From assembly GCA_973895155.1 (NCBI GenBank), contig OZ316896.1, positions 15,252,001 through 15,316,000 of the forward strand: a stretch of 64,000 bases of DNA. The letters run 5' to 3'. The notes under the pieces are model-generated. The model had not been told where the DNA came from and did no database searches. It saw only the letters and a program-made list of their open reading frames with translations. This document shows positions 24,421 to 36,457 of the stretch, one piece after another. Source of the stretch: Marsupella aquatica (lineage: Eukaryota; Marchantiophyta). The position numbers and the translations under genes were made by a program. The stretch's first letter is position 1. Each line of letters opens with the position of its first letter.

Positions 24421-24560
24421 GGACTCCGGAGCCTCGGACATTATTGGCCGAACTTTTGGTTCATTCAGTGTGTTGTGATGGACAGCGTATTTTTTAAGGT
24501 TTGTTCGTTTGTTCTGCACTGTTCTGCACCGGTGAGACTATTGGCCGAGCCTTAGGCCCA
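24415..24560. repeat. Isolated copy of the ~70-bp 'GTGATGG...TTTTAAGGTTTG' repeat
   Basis: TGTTGTGATGGACAGCG followed by TTTTTTAAGGTTTG, then GTGAGACTATTGGCCGAGCC, matches the unit of the array at 25.4-26.0 kb. It lies inside the RBM25 upstream region. Confidence 0.6.
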
Positions 24561-24923
24561 ACTTGCTTGTGGAGGCCTACATGTTTTCGGGCCCTAAGCA
24601 TTACCTTTCTCCAACGGTATGTGAGAGGCCAATTTTCCTGGCACTCCCCTCCCCTTTTCCAACTGTATGCCGGCCCTAAGCACCCCCTCACTCTCTTTTT
24701 CCAATGGTACCTTCTCGCTCCCTGAGACTTCTTTTCAGTGCATGTGTAGCATAGCTTTTGTTTTATTATTACAGAGCTTGAGGTTGGGATGTGCAAGGGC
24801 CCCGAACTTTCTGGGCCTTGCCCTTGGGACCCCACAAGACCTGCCAGCAAGCCTGCCTAACTAACAAGGCACTTATAGCATGGCAGCATCTTTAAGTCTC
24901 ACTATGACATCTTGCACTTTGAG

Positions 24924-25066
24924 ACCGCGAGTTAAATCTACGTCAACCATACAACCAGAACATAAACCAAAACACATGTAGTTTAAATCATTTGATTTAT
25001 AAATCAGAAATATAGTGTATTGGTTTATGTTCTGGTTGTACAGTTGACGTAGATTTAATACGCGGT
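24924..25066. mobile_element. 143-bp Mutator-like MITE with 9-bp target duplication
   Basis: A non-autonomous element with terminal inverted repeats of about 48 bp: ACCGCGAGTTAAATCTACG at the left end against ACCGCGTATTAAATCTACG read inward from the right end. The homology continues through ACAACCAGAACATAAACCAA. The short centre (about 48 bp) is AT-rich. Both ends are flanked by the identical 9-bp sequence CACTTTGAG (24915-24923 and 25067-25075). Long TIRs with a 9-bp target duplication are characteristic of Mutator-like (MULE) elements. It has no coding capacity. Confidence 0.85.
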
Positions 25067-25127
25067 CACTTTGAGGGCCTGAGATGCAAGGGCTGATTAC
25101 ATGTGAGTTGGCTCTTATTACAAGAGT

Positions 25128-25262
25128 TCCCAGTAATTCCCTATACTAGGGGGTCTCAACACTTAGTACTTCACCTTATTGACACCAAGCCTTAAAGTAG
25201 TTCCCTGTACTAGGGGGTTTCAATCCTCAAAATTTGTTGACTTAAAGTTACTGACACCAAAA
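25128..25262. repeat. Direct repeat, ~66-bp unit, two copies
   Basis: TTCCCTATACTAGGGGGTCTC near 25137 recurs as TTCCCTGTACTAGGGGGTTTC near 25203, each followed by a similar 'cttattgacaccaa'/'gttactgacaccaa' segment. Confidence 0.7.
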
Positions 25263-25429
25263 GTTATAGATCACCAAATTCATTGTCCATAACTTTTTGC
25301 CATAACCATAAGTCACTCTAGAGACTAATGAAAAAAACTTGTATAGAACCTATGAAAAAGTTATGGCCAAAAACCATCATCCCTACCTATGAGGGTTTGA
25401 GGCGCCCTGATAATGGGGTAATTTGTCAC

Positions 25430-26010
25430 TTCTGGTTCTACACTGGGGAGATTATTGGTGAGCATTTACTGGAGTTTGATATTGTGATGGGTAGCTTAAG
25501 TTTTAAGGTTTTTATTTTTTTGCCAGCCCGATTGCTGAACTTTAGGTTAGTATTGTGATGGGCAACATCAGTTTTAAGGATTTTACCTTTTTTGCCAGCC
25601 AGAATGCTGAACTTTAGGTTAGTATTGTCATGGGCAACATCATTTTTAAGGTTTTAGCTTTTTTACTAGGGCAGAAAATTTCACCCTGTGAAACTATTGT
25701 GATGGGCAACATACTTTGTAAGGTTTCTTATGCACCAGGGAGATTATTGGCTGAGCTTTAGTTCAGTATTAGTATGGGCAACTTAACTTTTTAAAGTTTG
25801 TTTTGCACCAGTGAGATTATTGGCGGCCTAGCTTTAGTTCTTTTAGGGCAGTTTAAGTTTTAAGGTTGTTTTTTTTGGCAGTAGATTGTTGGCCAAACTT
25901 TATTGTTGTGATGGGCAACTGAATTTTTAAGGCTTTTCCTGTTTACTAGGGTGGCCTTTTGTGAAAGTACTCTGATGGGAACCTTACCTTTTAAGGTTTG
26001 TTTCTTATTT
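25430..26010. repeat. Degenerate ~70-bp tandem array, about eight copies
   Basis: Each unit carries GAGATTATTGGC-like, GTGATGGGCAAC-like and TTTTAAGGTTTT-like blocks. Copies of the middle block start near 25484, 25550, 25625, 25694, 25767, 25838, 25905 and 25970, so the period is 65-75 bp. A ninth copy sits apart near 24470. Confidence 0.8.
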
Positions 26011-26780
26011 GCCATGGTGGTGAATGTAGGTGTAACGAAAAAGGTGCTAGGAATATTTCTTATCTAAATTTCCTAGGTTATTTTTGACTGTGCAGATCTC
26101 CCTAGATGTAAGGATAAGATTAGATTCTGGCTAATGGGGTCCCTGGCTAGGTGGGAAACTGGCTACTGAAAGACAAAACGACATTGCACTAAATATTAAT
26201 GAATAATGCAAAAGCAAATATTATTCTTTCAAGAGTTCACAAACACTCTAAAATATTTTGTTTGTTGTGTCCAAAATTTCCATAATTACTTATTTATTGC
26301 GCAAACTAGGATGACACTCTGGTTTGGCTGAACTTTCGTATAGATTGTGCTGGAGGCCCTAAGATTGCCCCCAAAATTATTGACAAACCTAATTTGTCAA
26401 TATCAAATGAGCTCTAGGTACCGGGCCTGAGATCAAAGCTATGTTCCTTCACTGGCTTAGTTATTGCCAGGTCATGCCGTTTAATGCTTTCATTACCTTA
26501 TTCGCTTGAATCACAAATTGGCATGTATGAATATGGCCACTATCGGAATAAGCACCCTTGCTGATTCACACGGGATTCCACGTGCCCAATGTTACTCGGG
26601 TTAGAGCATAAGCTTGTAATGCTTTCGGTTACTGGACTCTCACCATCTAGGCTGCAGGACTCAACTGCTTCGCCTAGCAACACAATGCTTCTCTAGCTCC
26701 CCCACAACCGATCACAATACCCTGAACAATATGGTTTGTGCAAGGGTTTTTTTTATAATAAGTGCACTCATTTTACTGAC
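26011..26780. other. Spacer, no supported gene
   Basis: AT-rich sequence without a recognisable coding segment. Confidence 0.45.
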
Positions 26781-26785
26781 TTCGA

Positions 26786-27010
26786 TTGCTTTTTGAATAC
26801 TCTCGACGGGATGCCTTAAGCTCTGACCCGAGGTTTAAGGGTATAGCAGCAGCGCCCAATGTGACAATCCTGACTCCAGTTAACACTATTTTTGACAGTG
26901 TGAAAGCCATGACCAACTGCACCATGAATGGCTGTACTTTCAGCCTAAATTTTGGCCCACACGGAGGAGGAGGACCTGGAGGGGGCCCATTTGGATCTCC
27001 ATTCAATTAA
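26786..27010 (+). CDS. Unrecognised short ORF, glycine-rich end (possible last exon)
   Basis: The open frame encodes FEYSRRDALSSDPRFKGIAA ... MTNCTMNGCTFSLNFG and ends in a Gly/Pro-rich tail before TAA at 27010. No ATG lies at its start and a TGA is at 26777-26779, so it would have to begin at an acceptor or at an internal ATG. About 280 bp downstream is AATAAAG (27287-27293), fitting a polyadenylation signal. The opposite strand is also open, so coding status is doubtful. No family recognised. Confidence 0.3.
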   Translation: MLFEYSRRDALSSDPRFKGIAAAPNVTILTPVNTIFDSVKAMTNCTMNGCTFSLNFGPHGGGGPGGGPFGSPFN

Positions 27011-27299
27011 GCAACCAGGATAGAGTGATTGGAATGTAATAGCCTGTGAGGCACCATAGATTATGTTACATTATGTACATTACAGAGTAGATATATTACA
27101 GATTGTAGTTTGATAGAATCATAACATACGCATATTACATAGTAGAGATAGTAGAGATTGTAGTCTGACAGAACCATAGCCTACAGACATTGCCTTCTAG
27201 GCGTTCACTATAGACATAGACCATTCATATCATTCATTTAGACTCTCATGAGTCATTGAAATGTAATTTCTGTTTACAGCTACCAATAAAGTTTCACCC

Positions 27300-29326
27300 C
27301 TAATATGGGATTTCTTTTTACTTTCAAAATTTTCTGATTTCAAATTCTGCCAACTGGATTTCATAAACCTACCGCGTACAAATATTCTCCCAAAATACAA
27401 ATACCCGCATACAAATACAGTGAAAATTTATTAAATATAAACATGCCCACATGGCATGAACTGGTTGGCCAGGAACGATAAACATTACCCCACAATCCTT
27501 AACGTGTACAACATTGTGCACAATACTCTTTGCAATCATTTCTAGGATCCATCAAATTGTTAGATATTGCTCTAGTCTTGTGACTCATAAGCTAACCACA
27601 GTTATTCTAACTCGGGTTAGGACTTAGCTAATGTTAGCGGTAGTGTTGTTGTGCATATAGCCAGGGCTGATGCCAGACCCTGGTGGAACTTAGGCTCATT
27701 GTTACGGAGCTAGTTGAGAGATAGGGAGAGCTTGTGCTGTGGATGCTTGGTATGGCCGGTCGGCCTAGAGTGCAGTAAAGCTCTTATGTGTTCCCGCGGA
27801 CGTAGCCTCATGTGGAGGTGAACCACGTATCTCTCTGTGTCGACTCTTGTGCGTTGGATGGTTCATGGGCTTGCCGTTGCGAATGTCGTCTATGCTCAAC
27901 ACAAATTACTTAACTAGAGTTCAGCCAATTAGTTCAGTCTATTGTGGCCACATAACTTTGGTGATGGCCCGGTTAATTTGGGTCTGTCCCAACTTCTGAT
28001 TCTGCATAGGGGAAAATATTATTCTGGGGTCTTTCCAACTTCTGGTTCTGAGTAGGGGAGGTGATCAGTTTGTCATGGATATACTATCCATATATCTATG
28101 TATGTATGTATGTGTACTGGACTGTGCTATTGTAGCCCAGTTATCCTGTATTTGCACAATATTGTCAATAGAAAGTGATGTTGAGTGGAAGTGTTATAGA
28201 GATGGTCTGGCAGTTGGACACTACAGGCAGTACTCGACAAATCCCCACGTAAATCATGGGCGAGCTGGGGGAGAGTGATGGTTGGGTGTGTGAAACGTGC
28301 CCTAAAGATCAAACATCCAAAAGTCACACCATATAAGACCTTGTTTATGGCAGTGCTTTGACAAGTCCTATGGACTTACATATCTGCTATGGTGCTTCCA
28401 ATATCAGACCTGACAAAGCTGGAGTCAATGTAAGATGTTATTGAAAATTTTATCTTATTATTGTGACACACTAATAATATCCTTTTCCCGCAACAGCAAC
28501 ACAACAGAAAAACAACTGTGTATAACAGTGTTGTTTTAAGATTTTTCAATTCAATACAGCTATCCCAGGATATAATGTTCTACTGCTTAAGACCGTGCAG
28601 TATTTAGATGCTATACTAAGCATATTGAGGCTTGGAACCTCCAACTTCTTTGTATGATTACAATATTTCTTGCTACCCAAATCTCAGGCCAGAGCACTAT
28701 GATTTCTTTTGGAGATTACAACACTATACATGGTAGAGGATGGATGACCAAGCATCACTCCTACTTCCTTAGAACAAAACACCCAAGTCTTAAGCTTGAT
28801 ACTACCTTCTTGAAATTATATACCTTGCAATTTTTATACACAAATATGACAAGACGACCCTGAAAATCCTCTTTATTATCAACATGGAAATTTTCCTTAC
28901 AAAAATGTCCTTCAACATATTATTTCTATGCTACAAGCTCTACAAGTGATACAATCAATAAATGTTTTCAATATGGAACCAAGTTTGCTTGATCAAAATG
29001 TTGTCACATGAGCAATCCTGTCATCTTGTGTCGTCAATATCTAGCTAGCTAATGTCCCACTTGCATTTTATATTTCTAAATCCATGCCTCAATAATGTCC
29101 ATTGCCTACTTTAACTGAAATTTTCTTGTTCATGCAAGATGTGTGGCTTATTGAACAAAAATGCTGAGATTATGTTTGCTTCAAAGAATTCATCTAAGCG
29201 GAAACTACTGGAGAAACTTACTAGCACATTCAATACTATACACCATGGAAGAGTGGCAATGGGCCAGGAAGTAATGATTTAATAATTCATTCTTGAGACC
29301 ATAGATGTAGCTCTGTGTCAATCTTC
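27300..29326. other. Spacer, no supported gene
   Basis: Long AT-rich interval with a short TATG microsatellite at 28097-28112 (TATGTATGTATGTATG). A sequence phrase (tctggttctg...aggggagg) is partly repeated at 27994-28010 and 28038-28060. No coding segment supported; the right end is 3' flank of the next minus-strand gene. Confidence 0.45.
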
Positions 29327-32300
29327 TTATGAGTAAAACTCATCAGAGGAAAGAGGCTGGATATCACCCTCATCTAGGTACTCAATCCTGAAAATAAATC
29401 ATAAATGGTATTAGTTCTGTGAATAGCTATTAATTCAACAAAGCCTAATTTACTAAAGAAAGGCTCACACAAGGAGAGGTGAAAGGCTTAAAAACACTTC
29501 TCAATGAGTTCTATAAAGGATCAAAAACTTGCCTTCGAGAGCAAGTTGAGAATGGGGTCAAAGGGGTGAATGTATTCACTCCACTATGTTCACCAAAGTC
29601 TTGAATGAGATTAGAGAATATGATGTTGTGGCAATTTTGATGCAAAGTATCTGAAGCACGTTTTCCATTGGAAGTTTCTTGATTCATTAGTGAACTAATG
29701 TTGTCTCCCTCCTGATGCTTGCCCTCCAATAAGGATATGCTGGAAGGATTTTCGCTTTCGTCACAAACACATGATGCCCCCGATATCACAATTATGTTTT
29801 TAATGTTCCCAAGTGCCACCATTTCTGTAGTGTGAGGTAATTGAGGGGAGGGTGGTTGAGGCTTGTCACTAAAATCTTGAATTTCCTCTATTCTTGGCTG
29901 GCAATGAGTTGGAAATGGGGTCTTTGCAAAGGGGTCTGTTATTGATGTGTTATCAATCACAGCTGCATACACCTCCAAATTTCAATATCTGGTCAGAAAG
30001 ACACAAAACAGCCACTCAATGAAATTACATACCACAAAGCATTATAACTTAATATATGTGATTTAATGACGTAAAATAAATCAAAATACAGAATATGATG
30101 TGACATATCTATAAATGCCATTGCTTAATTTTTGCCATATTTTGATATGCCACCTGTGATTTTTGTGAATTTTTCCTTTCTAACACATCTCATTTGCTAG
30201 TATAGTTTGAGTTATTCCATAATTTTGAGATGTTGGTCTCCCTCTATTGAATCCTCTCTTGAATTTTTGCACCGAGTCTTCAATTCCAAGGAAATAGTTA
30301 GATATTTATCAAGAGCGGCTAGATATGTATGAATATGTCAAGCTGAAATTTAATTCTGACCAAACTAAGAAAATTTTAATTGGTTAATTGTGCAAATATA
30401 GTTGCAAATTATCAGGTGAGATGTTCAAGAAAGGAGAGTGAATCTGTCAATATCAAACTAAGTCTTGTTCATTCACCTCTAGTGACACTGAGTTTTGACA
30501 AACACTGCTGAACATTTAATTTGTCAAAATTAGGTGATGTTGTTTAAACTATTCTATGCAGAGTCATTAGTGTTTGACTAGGTCTTTTAGGCGCTTTAGA
30601 GTAACTTAGATGAAGAAAGAAAAACATTTATATGAGAGGCACTTAGATTTACTTACATGAGTTCGGAGGGGTGCGAATTGGTGGAAGTTTCTTGCAGAAA
30701 CCTTCTGAACTGGGCCTTGGACTTCTTGTGACGGTAGGACTTTCTGTTCTATCGTAGTTTTCATTACTTAATTCCAAAACTGTGGGCCCTTCTTTGGCTT
30801 CATGTCCCAACTGCACAAAAGTTTTGAGCATTGTATGGTTATTGATTCTTATATGCAATGTGCAAGTAGCCCTCTCTAATGCATGTCTTCTTAAATTTCA
30901 GCATGATTTTAAATTTCAGTCCCATGCTTTCTACTCGGTTGTCACATACTTTCTTGACATGGATTATTTTAGGGACAATCAGCATCACGTGATTCTCATC
31001 CATATAGTCTAAACTGGACATTTAAAATTATATTAAAAGTAAGATAAAACTATGAGTTTCTGGGAAAAGTGTTCAAATGAACTTTTGTTTTTGCATATAC
31101 AGTGTCACAAAGTAACATCAGCCTTCTTTTTTTGCCTTGAAAACATCAGCTTGCTAGATCATGCAAAAACAACATCTAAATAGAATGAAATGATAATGAG
31201 CAATGTATCAACTTTCAACGTTGGCAAAATTCTAAAATTGACAACCTACTTAATCAATTGACATTGGTCTCAGTCTGACCCCTCACCTCTATTGAGGTAT
31301 CTTTGTTCTCTTCTTTGGTGCATTCTAATGGATATGAGAATCCACCCACTTGATCCTGCAGAGAATGTAAAACTCCGCCATAGTTCATAATCTTTTCAGC
31401 TGTCACCTTTATGGCAAGTTTGAGTGAGCTTGCTTCTTGGATTCCTAAGATCTCGTCTAAACCAGCTAAGGTACCAACCAGTCCATTTGTACTCCGAAAC
31501 AATGGTGATTCTTGCACCACATGTTGTACTTGTGGAATTTGTTGAGGCAGGCTTTCATGATCTTCTTCCTTTTGCGCATCCTCCTCGGTAGGGTCCTTGG
31601 TCTGTGATGGATTCAAGCCAAGAGTAATACATCAAAATTGGACCAGATCCGTGTACCCCTGGAATAGTAGCTGCATGTCGTTTGGGCATTACTGTGCTTG
31701 ACAACAAGCAATCTTATGTAGGCCTAAGAGCAATGAAAGGCAGTCCATTCAAAATGATAGAATTAAAATATGACATTGGTTTATGAAATTGAACTTCAAT
31801 GAACACCATGCCCCAAATCCTATGCTGTTAGAATTCTAGGTTTAGCACGATGCTATGTAGCATGGAATGGTCTAAAAACACTGAATATCAAAACAAAATA
31901 TCAACATTGGTATGGATGAAATGTCAAGAATCACATGGCCTCTTAGCTCCTTCTCAAGAGTAGTTTTGTTCTCAGAAGCTCCAAAATTTGTTAAATCTTG
32001 ACATTACTCTATGGCAACAAGCAAGGCATCATGAAAGTTGAAAGTTGAATTGTGTTTCTAGCCTCAATGTCAGAGGACAAGGACATTCCCATGTCATGTG
32101 TGATTTCCTGATAGGGTTTAAGTTTTTTTGTCATTTAACTTTCCTTTGAATCATGGCAAATTATTTCAAATTGTCTTTGTAAGTCATGATCTATTCTCTT
32201 TTTTCCCCTATCATCCATAGTAGTGATTTTTGTACAATTGATAAGGTGTTTAATTATGGTGTCATTTATAGAGGAGAGGGTCCAATTTCCTTGGAAGTGA

Positions 32301-32977
32301 TGGTTTTATAGGCTGAACCCAACTGCACTGTGCATGCTTGCCACCATTAAGCTTCCCATATTTCACCTCAGTACTATCCAAAGCATTGTTTCAAAAGCCT
32401 TTAAATTAGACTCATTGTAAGAGTTCACGCTCAAATAGTGGCAAGAGATACATAATAAACCTGAAGTCTGATTACCGTTAGCAGAGTAATGTGGCATGGC
32501 AAACATGTGACATTGTTGTGTTCAACCTTAGAATATATGAAGTTGTGGACAGATTATACAAGTTCATGCTTTTCTTATTTTGAAAATGTGCACACAAGTA
32601 TAACAATGTTAGGTTTCCACTGGCTCATGAATTGTGCATCCAACAATGTCAAATGTCATAGGGAAACTTTATGAAAATGAAGCTGGAAAGGTATGAGTTT
32701 TGTTAGTGTGTCAACTTACTTGAGGAGATTCAACAAGAGGGCCTTGCAATCCATCACTCAAAGCAAGATTCGAATGCAGCAAAGGATTGTCAAGGTCAGT
32801 GTTGTTGACGCCACAAGATGGTCCATTACATTGTGTGCCGACAAGACAGACAAGGCCGTGATTACTTAGAGCTGCTTCATGGGCTTTTAAATGTGATTCG
32901 GGGGATCCAACATGTACAACCACTGTCTGAATTCTTGAGGGTTTTGAGACGTCCTCTTTTGAAACTCCACACCCCAT
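29327..32977 (-). CDS. Unrecognised 405-residue protein with dual-acylation N-terminus
   Basis: Five exons join in perfect phase: 32720-32977, 31287-31601, 30657-30810, 29533-29962 and 29327-29387 (1,218 nt). The ATG at 32977 is the first after an in-frame TGA. The N-terminus MGCGVSKEDV fits an N-myristoylation signal (Gly2, Ser6) with a palmitoylatable Cys3, so plasma- or endomembrane attachment is likely. The rest is hydrophilic and probably largely disordered: an acidic EEDAQKEEDHES stretch, one possible helix (LKLAIKVTAEKIMNYGG, about residues 145-165), a basic/proline segment (TVTRSPRPSSEGFCKKLPP) and an acidic C-terminus (EYLDEGDIQPLSSDEFYS). Introns 1-3 have GT-AG borders; intron 4 appears to use a GC donor (AAG|GCAAGT). 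No known family is recognised. Phase agreement over four introns argues for a functional gene. Confidence 0.72.
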
Positions 32978-34430
32978 AACATAAGCCCACCTTCAACAAT
33001 TTTATCTTCAAAGTGTCGTAATGGTTTGGAGAATTCTCCAGCTAACATTCTTCTCTTGGAAACAAATACTGAGAGAAAATCCAAAAGAACTCCCGGGTCC
33101 ACAAATTGCTCAATATCTTTACTTCTGCCATGAAACCAATTCAATGCTTTAAGCTACCAAATTATTTCCTACGAGTCAAACCCCAAGTACACTGAAAAGA
33201 TTCTCCTTCTTCTTTTGTGAATTATGATTTTATGCTCTTTTATCCTGGCTGTTTCCAAACTGAGGCCAAGTGTCACCACACATACTCAAGCCAGCAAGGA
33301 GCACATTTAGAGTTAATGTACTGGAATCGCAACTGACAAGGAGTGACTGAGAGTTCACTTAGCATAAATACCCTTGACACAATTCCTGGTTTTGTTGTGA
33401 GAAGAATGATGAGTACGACCTGTACTACAGTTAAACAGTACTTGTTGTCTACTGTCTCCAGACGAAAATGGGAAAGGGTTAATTTCATACAAGTGACTTG
33501 CTTTTTGTGTGAGTTTGAAAAAACTAGAAAAGTATCACAATAATGAGAGGGAGATATTAATTAGTCCCTAAGCAATTGTTTCTCCAAAATCATTGGGTTT
33601 TCCTTACCAGGTCTTCTGTCTTGAAAATTTGCCTCTCTACAGTCTTCCCCCAAACAGGTGCATTGTGCTTGAAAATGAAATCTTTGGGTCCTGTGACAGA
33701 AAACAGATTCAAACTCGAACACGATGTCTTTTTCAACACAACACCAAGGAGCTGTGTTCAAATGTTGGTGTTGTGTTCGAGTTGGATACTATGTTTGAGT
33801 TTGACCCTAAATGGTTCTACATTGAGCACAATTCAGGAATCACATGATAATGCCAATATTCAAACACATGGCCAATATTCAAATACAACATGCATCTTTA
33901 ACCACAAAGCCTTGCAAAATATAAAAAATGAAAACACAATCAAAACTTGAATACAACCCCAGTGGCACACTATTCAAATAGAACACCCCATGGCCCACTA
34001 TTTGAGTACAAGGCCATGAAGGAAAGACTGTAGTTATTTCTTTATTTCCTTCTGAGCCTCATTATATGCAATAGAGCTCATCAATTTCAATATCCGGGTC
34101 TCTTAAACTGAATTCTAATTCAAGGTCCAGTTTTAAATTGTTCTCTTCCGAATCCTCTACTAATGTTCTCATCGTCCCAGACCTAAGAAATGATTTTTAG
34201 AATTACCTTGGGAAGTAGCCCTGAGTTGAAAGATGATGTCTTGTGGTTCGTCCCCCATCCCCTTGTGAAACTATAAACGTCACATCTGTCACCTGACCTC
34301 ACTTGCCCAACTTTAATCAAGACTTATTTGTTTGTTGTTTTTGTTTTGAATGCAACTCTTTACCGAAAAATAAAAAGCAATAAAAGAAACAGTAAGGCCT
34401 CAAACCGCTCGTGTCACTTGTTAGGCCCGG
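32978..34430. other. Upstream flank of the 405-residue protein gene
   Basis: A minus-strand open stretch at 32887-33144 overlaps the 5' end in another frame and is probably leader sequence. A partial hairpin-like pair (ACTCGAACAC near 33711 and GTGTTCGAGT near 33774) and scattered 'caaatacaa' phrases lie near 33.85-34.0 kb. No gene supported. Confidence 0.4.
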
Positions 34431-34468
34431 ATCTACCAGATCCATTTATAGGGGATTTGTCCTGAAAT

Positions 34469-34507
34469 GGTGGATGAGGCTGGTGGATGAGGCTGGTGGA
34501 TGAGGCT
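34469..34507. repeat. Perfect 13-bp tandem repeat, three copies
   Basis: GGTGGATGAGGCT occurs three times head to tail. Confidence 0.95.
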
Positions 34508-34854
34508 GGGATCCTAGAGGACGGACTGGACTGTGGAGAAGGGAGAAGTTTTGGAAGCTTTCCCCTTGTATAGTGCCAGAATTAGGAAAACAGACAGATA
34601 CAAGCTGCTGCAAACTGTGATAAGTCACTCATGGAGGATTCCGACTGTTACATTGTTAAAACTTCATTCACTCGTCCAATGAAACCACACTCGTACAGCT
34701 TTCTGTAGGACCATAGATTGACTCCTCATCACAGAATGGAAAAAGTAAGATCATGATTTCATTTTTGCTTTGGTCCACTTACTCGGAATTGTATGTGAAT
34801 TCCTGGCATCGAGGTGCAAGTTTTCCTGTGATTGCTAGCAGTTGGAAGGGTTGA

Positions 34855-35910
34855 TTGTGTTTAGTGCAAAAATACAATGCGAGCACAGTTATGCAAGGCC
34901 ATACACTATTGCCATCACTTCGCTCGTATTTGCTGAAGTTGTGTAGCTACAGTACTTCTTCCAAGCTTAAGGAGACGTGGTATCATTTTCAAGCCTCAAG
35001 AACCTTAAAAACCTTCACAGCTGACGGTGAGGAAACTCATCCACCCAAGCCTCATGAAAAGACACTGCGAGCTTTCCAGGTGACGTATGAAATAATAAAC
35101 TCGATGAAGCACATTGACATGAACGATCCCTCCACTGCAAAAGTCAAACCTAGATGGAAATTGACGTCTAAAATGGCTTCTGGAACCCCGTTACTTGAAC
35201 AAGTGACCGGTACGTTTGATTGATACTAAAGCTGCTAAGTTGCAAGTCAGGGAGCGACTGTTCGCTACAGCAGCGACGAACCAACCTGATACTGAACCCA
35301 CATTCGACTTACTAGTTCGAATCTGGCTTTTATGCGAGTCCCTACCACATATTGAAGAAAGGGTTCAGAATGGTGTCCATGTTGCGTTAGGGACTGTCAG
35401 CCCGGCCTACTCAAACGCTGGCATGAGTGAAACACTTGGTAAAATGATAGGCGGATGACTCTCCACCTTCCACTTTTCCTCTCGTCTTCTGCTCCTCGTC
35501 TGCACCAAAGTAGCACAGGATACTTGTGGAAGGAATAGGCACATGTAAGTAATGAAACCTCGAAACGGACAGCGGTCACGGGAGAGGGGAAGAACAATTG
35601 CTTCAGTTAAAAGGAGACACAAAACGCATCAAATATTAGTGAGCAACACGGGAGACGTTGTATGGAAACTATTCCAGCTGTTGCGAGTCAAAATGAGACG
35701 GAGTTGACCCACAACATACTGGAAGAGCCAAAAATTAGGAAGAATTTGAATTACAAACAAAATGCAAAAATTCATCTACTTCATGCACTCCAGGTACTTG
35801 TGCAAAAGCGACTGCATACAAGATTCACAAGAAAGCGTCATATCCTTATCAGCTACGGCATTGAAAAACAACCTCCACGTACTGTCAAGGAGGTGACATA
35901 TAGTCCATGA
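34855..35910 (+). pseudogene. Broken plus-strand ORFs of unknown origin
   Basis: Three consecutive coding-like frames are seen. 34855-35223 contains HPPKPHEKTLRAFQVTYEII. 35216-35458 contains PTFDLLVRIWLLCESLPHIE. 35662-35910 starts at ATG with METIPAVASQNE. The first two abut but are in different frames, with only about 30 bp in which an intron could fit, so a frameshift is more likely than splicing. A GTACGT donor at about 35210 is an alternative end for the first. No family recognised. Confidence 0.3.
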
Positions 35911-36457
35911 CAATGATCAGAAACATGTCAAATCAATGGTTCGAGCTTCCCAATCTCTGTCAAAGGTTCAAAGGGAGTAGCTGAATAACACCGAGGTTTA
36001 ACTTTGCCCAGACTACCAGCCCCAAATAATTTTAGGTACGCTCAAGAGAAGAAGTTGAGAAGTTCAATTCATACAAATTCTATATTTTGATAAAATCCCC
36101 TAAAGCAAAATAACCAATTGGTTAAGAGAAGTATACTGTGTCACGGGAGAAGAGATAAATAGGCTAGAGAAGGACGAGATGAAGAACGAGATGAAGGACC
36201 ACCATCTGATGCCCCATTATAATCAATCCCGCTTCTCTCTTGATTGAAAACCATATGTCCACACTTCACAAGTAGCCACTCGGGATAGTGCTCAAATTTT
36301 GCATTGTCTAAACATGATGCATTGGGCTCATTTCAAGATTTGCTCCTGTGGGGAAAGAAATAACACATGCACAAGAAGCAAGGAGAAAGCTGAATTTTAA
36401 TTACATAATTGAAACTAGTACTGGTATTGATGCTATCAAAATGAATCAATACATATG
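35911..36457. other. 3' flank of the S2P protease gene
   Basis: No coding segment seen. A short repeat GAAGGACGAGATGAAGAACGAGATGAAGGACC lies near 36167-36198 (an 'acgagatgaag' phrase, twice). Confidence 0.4.
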
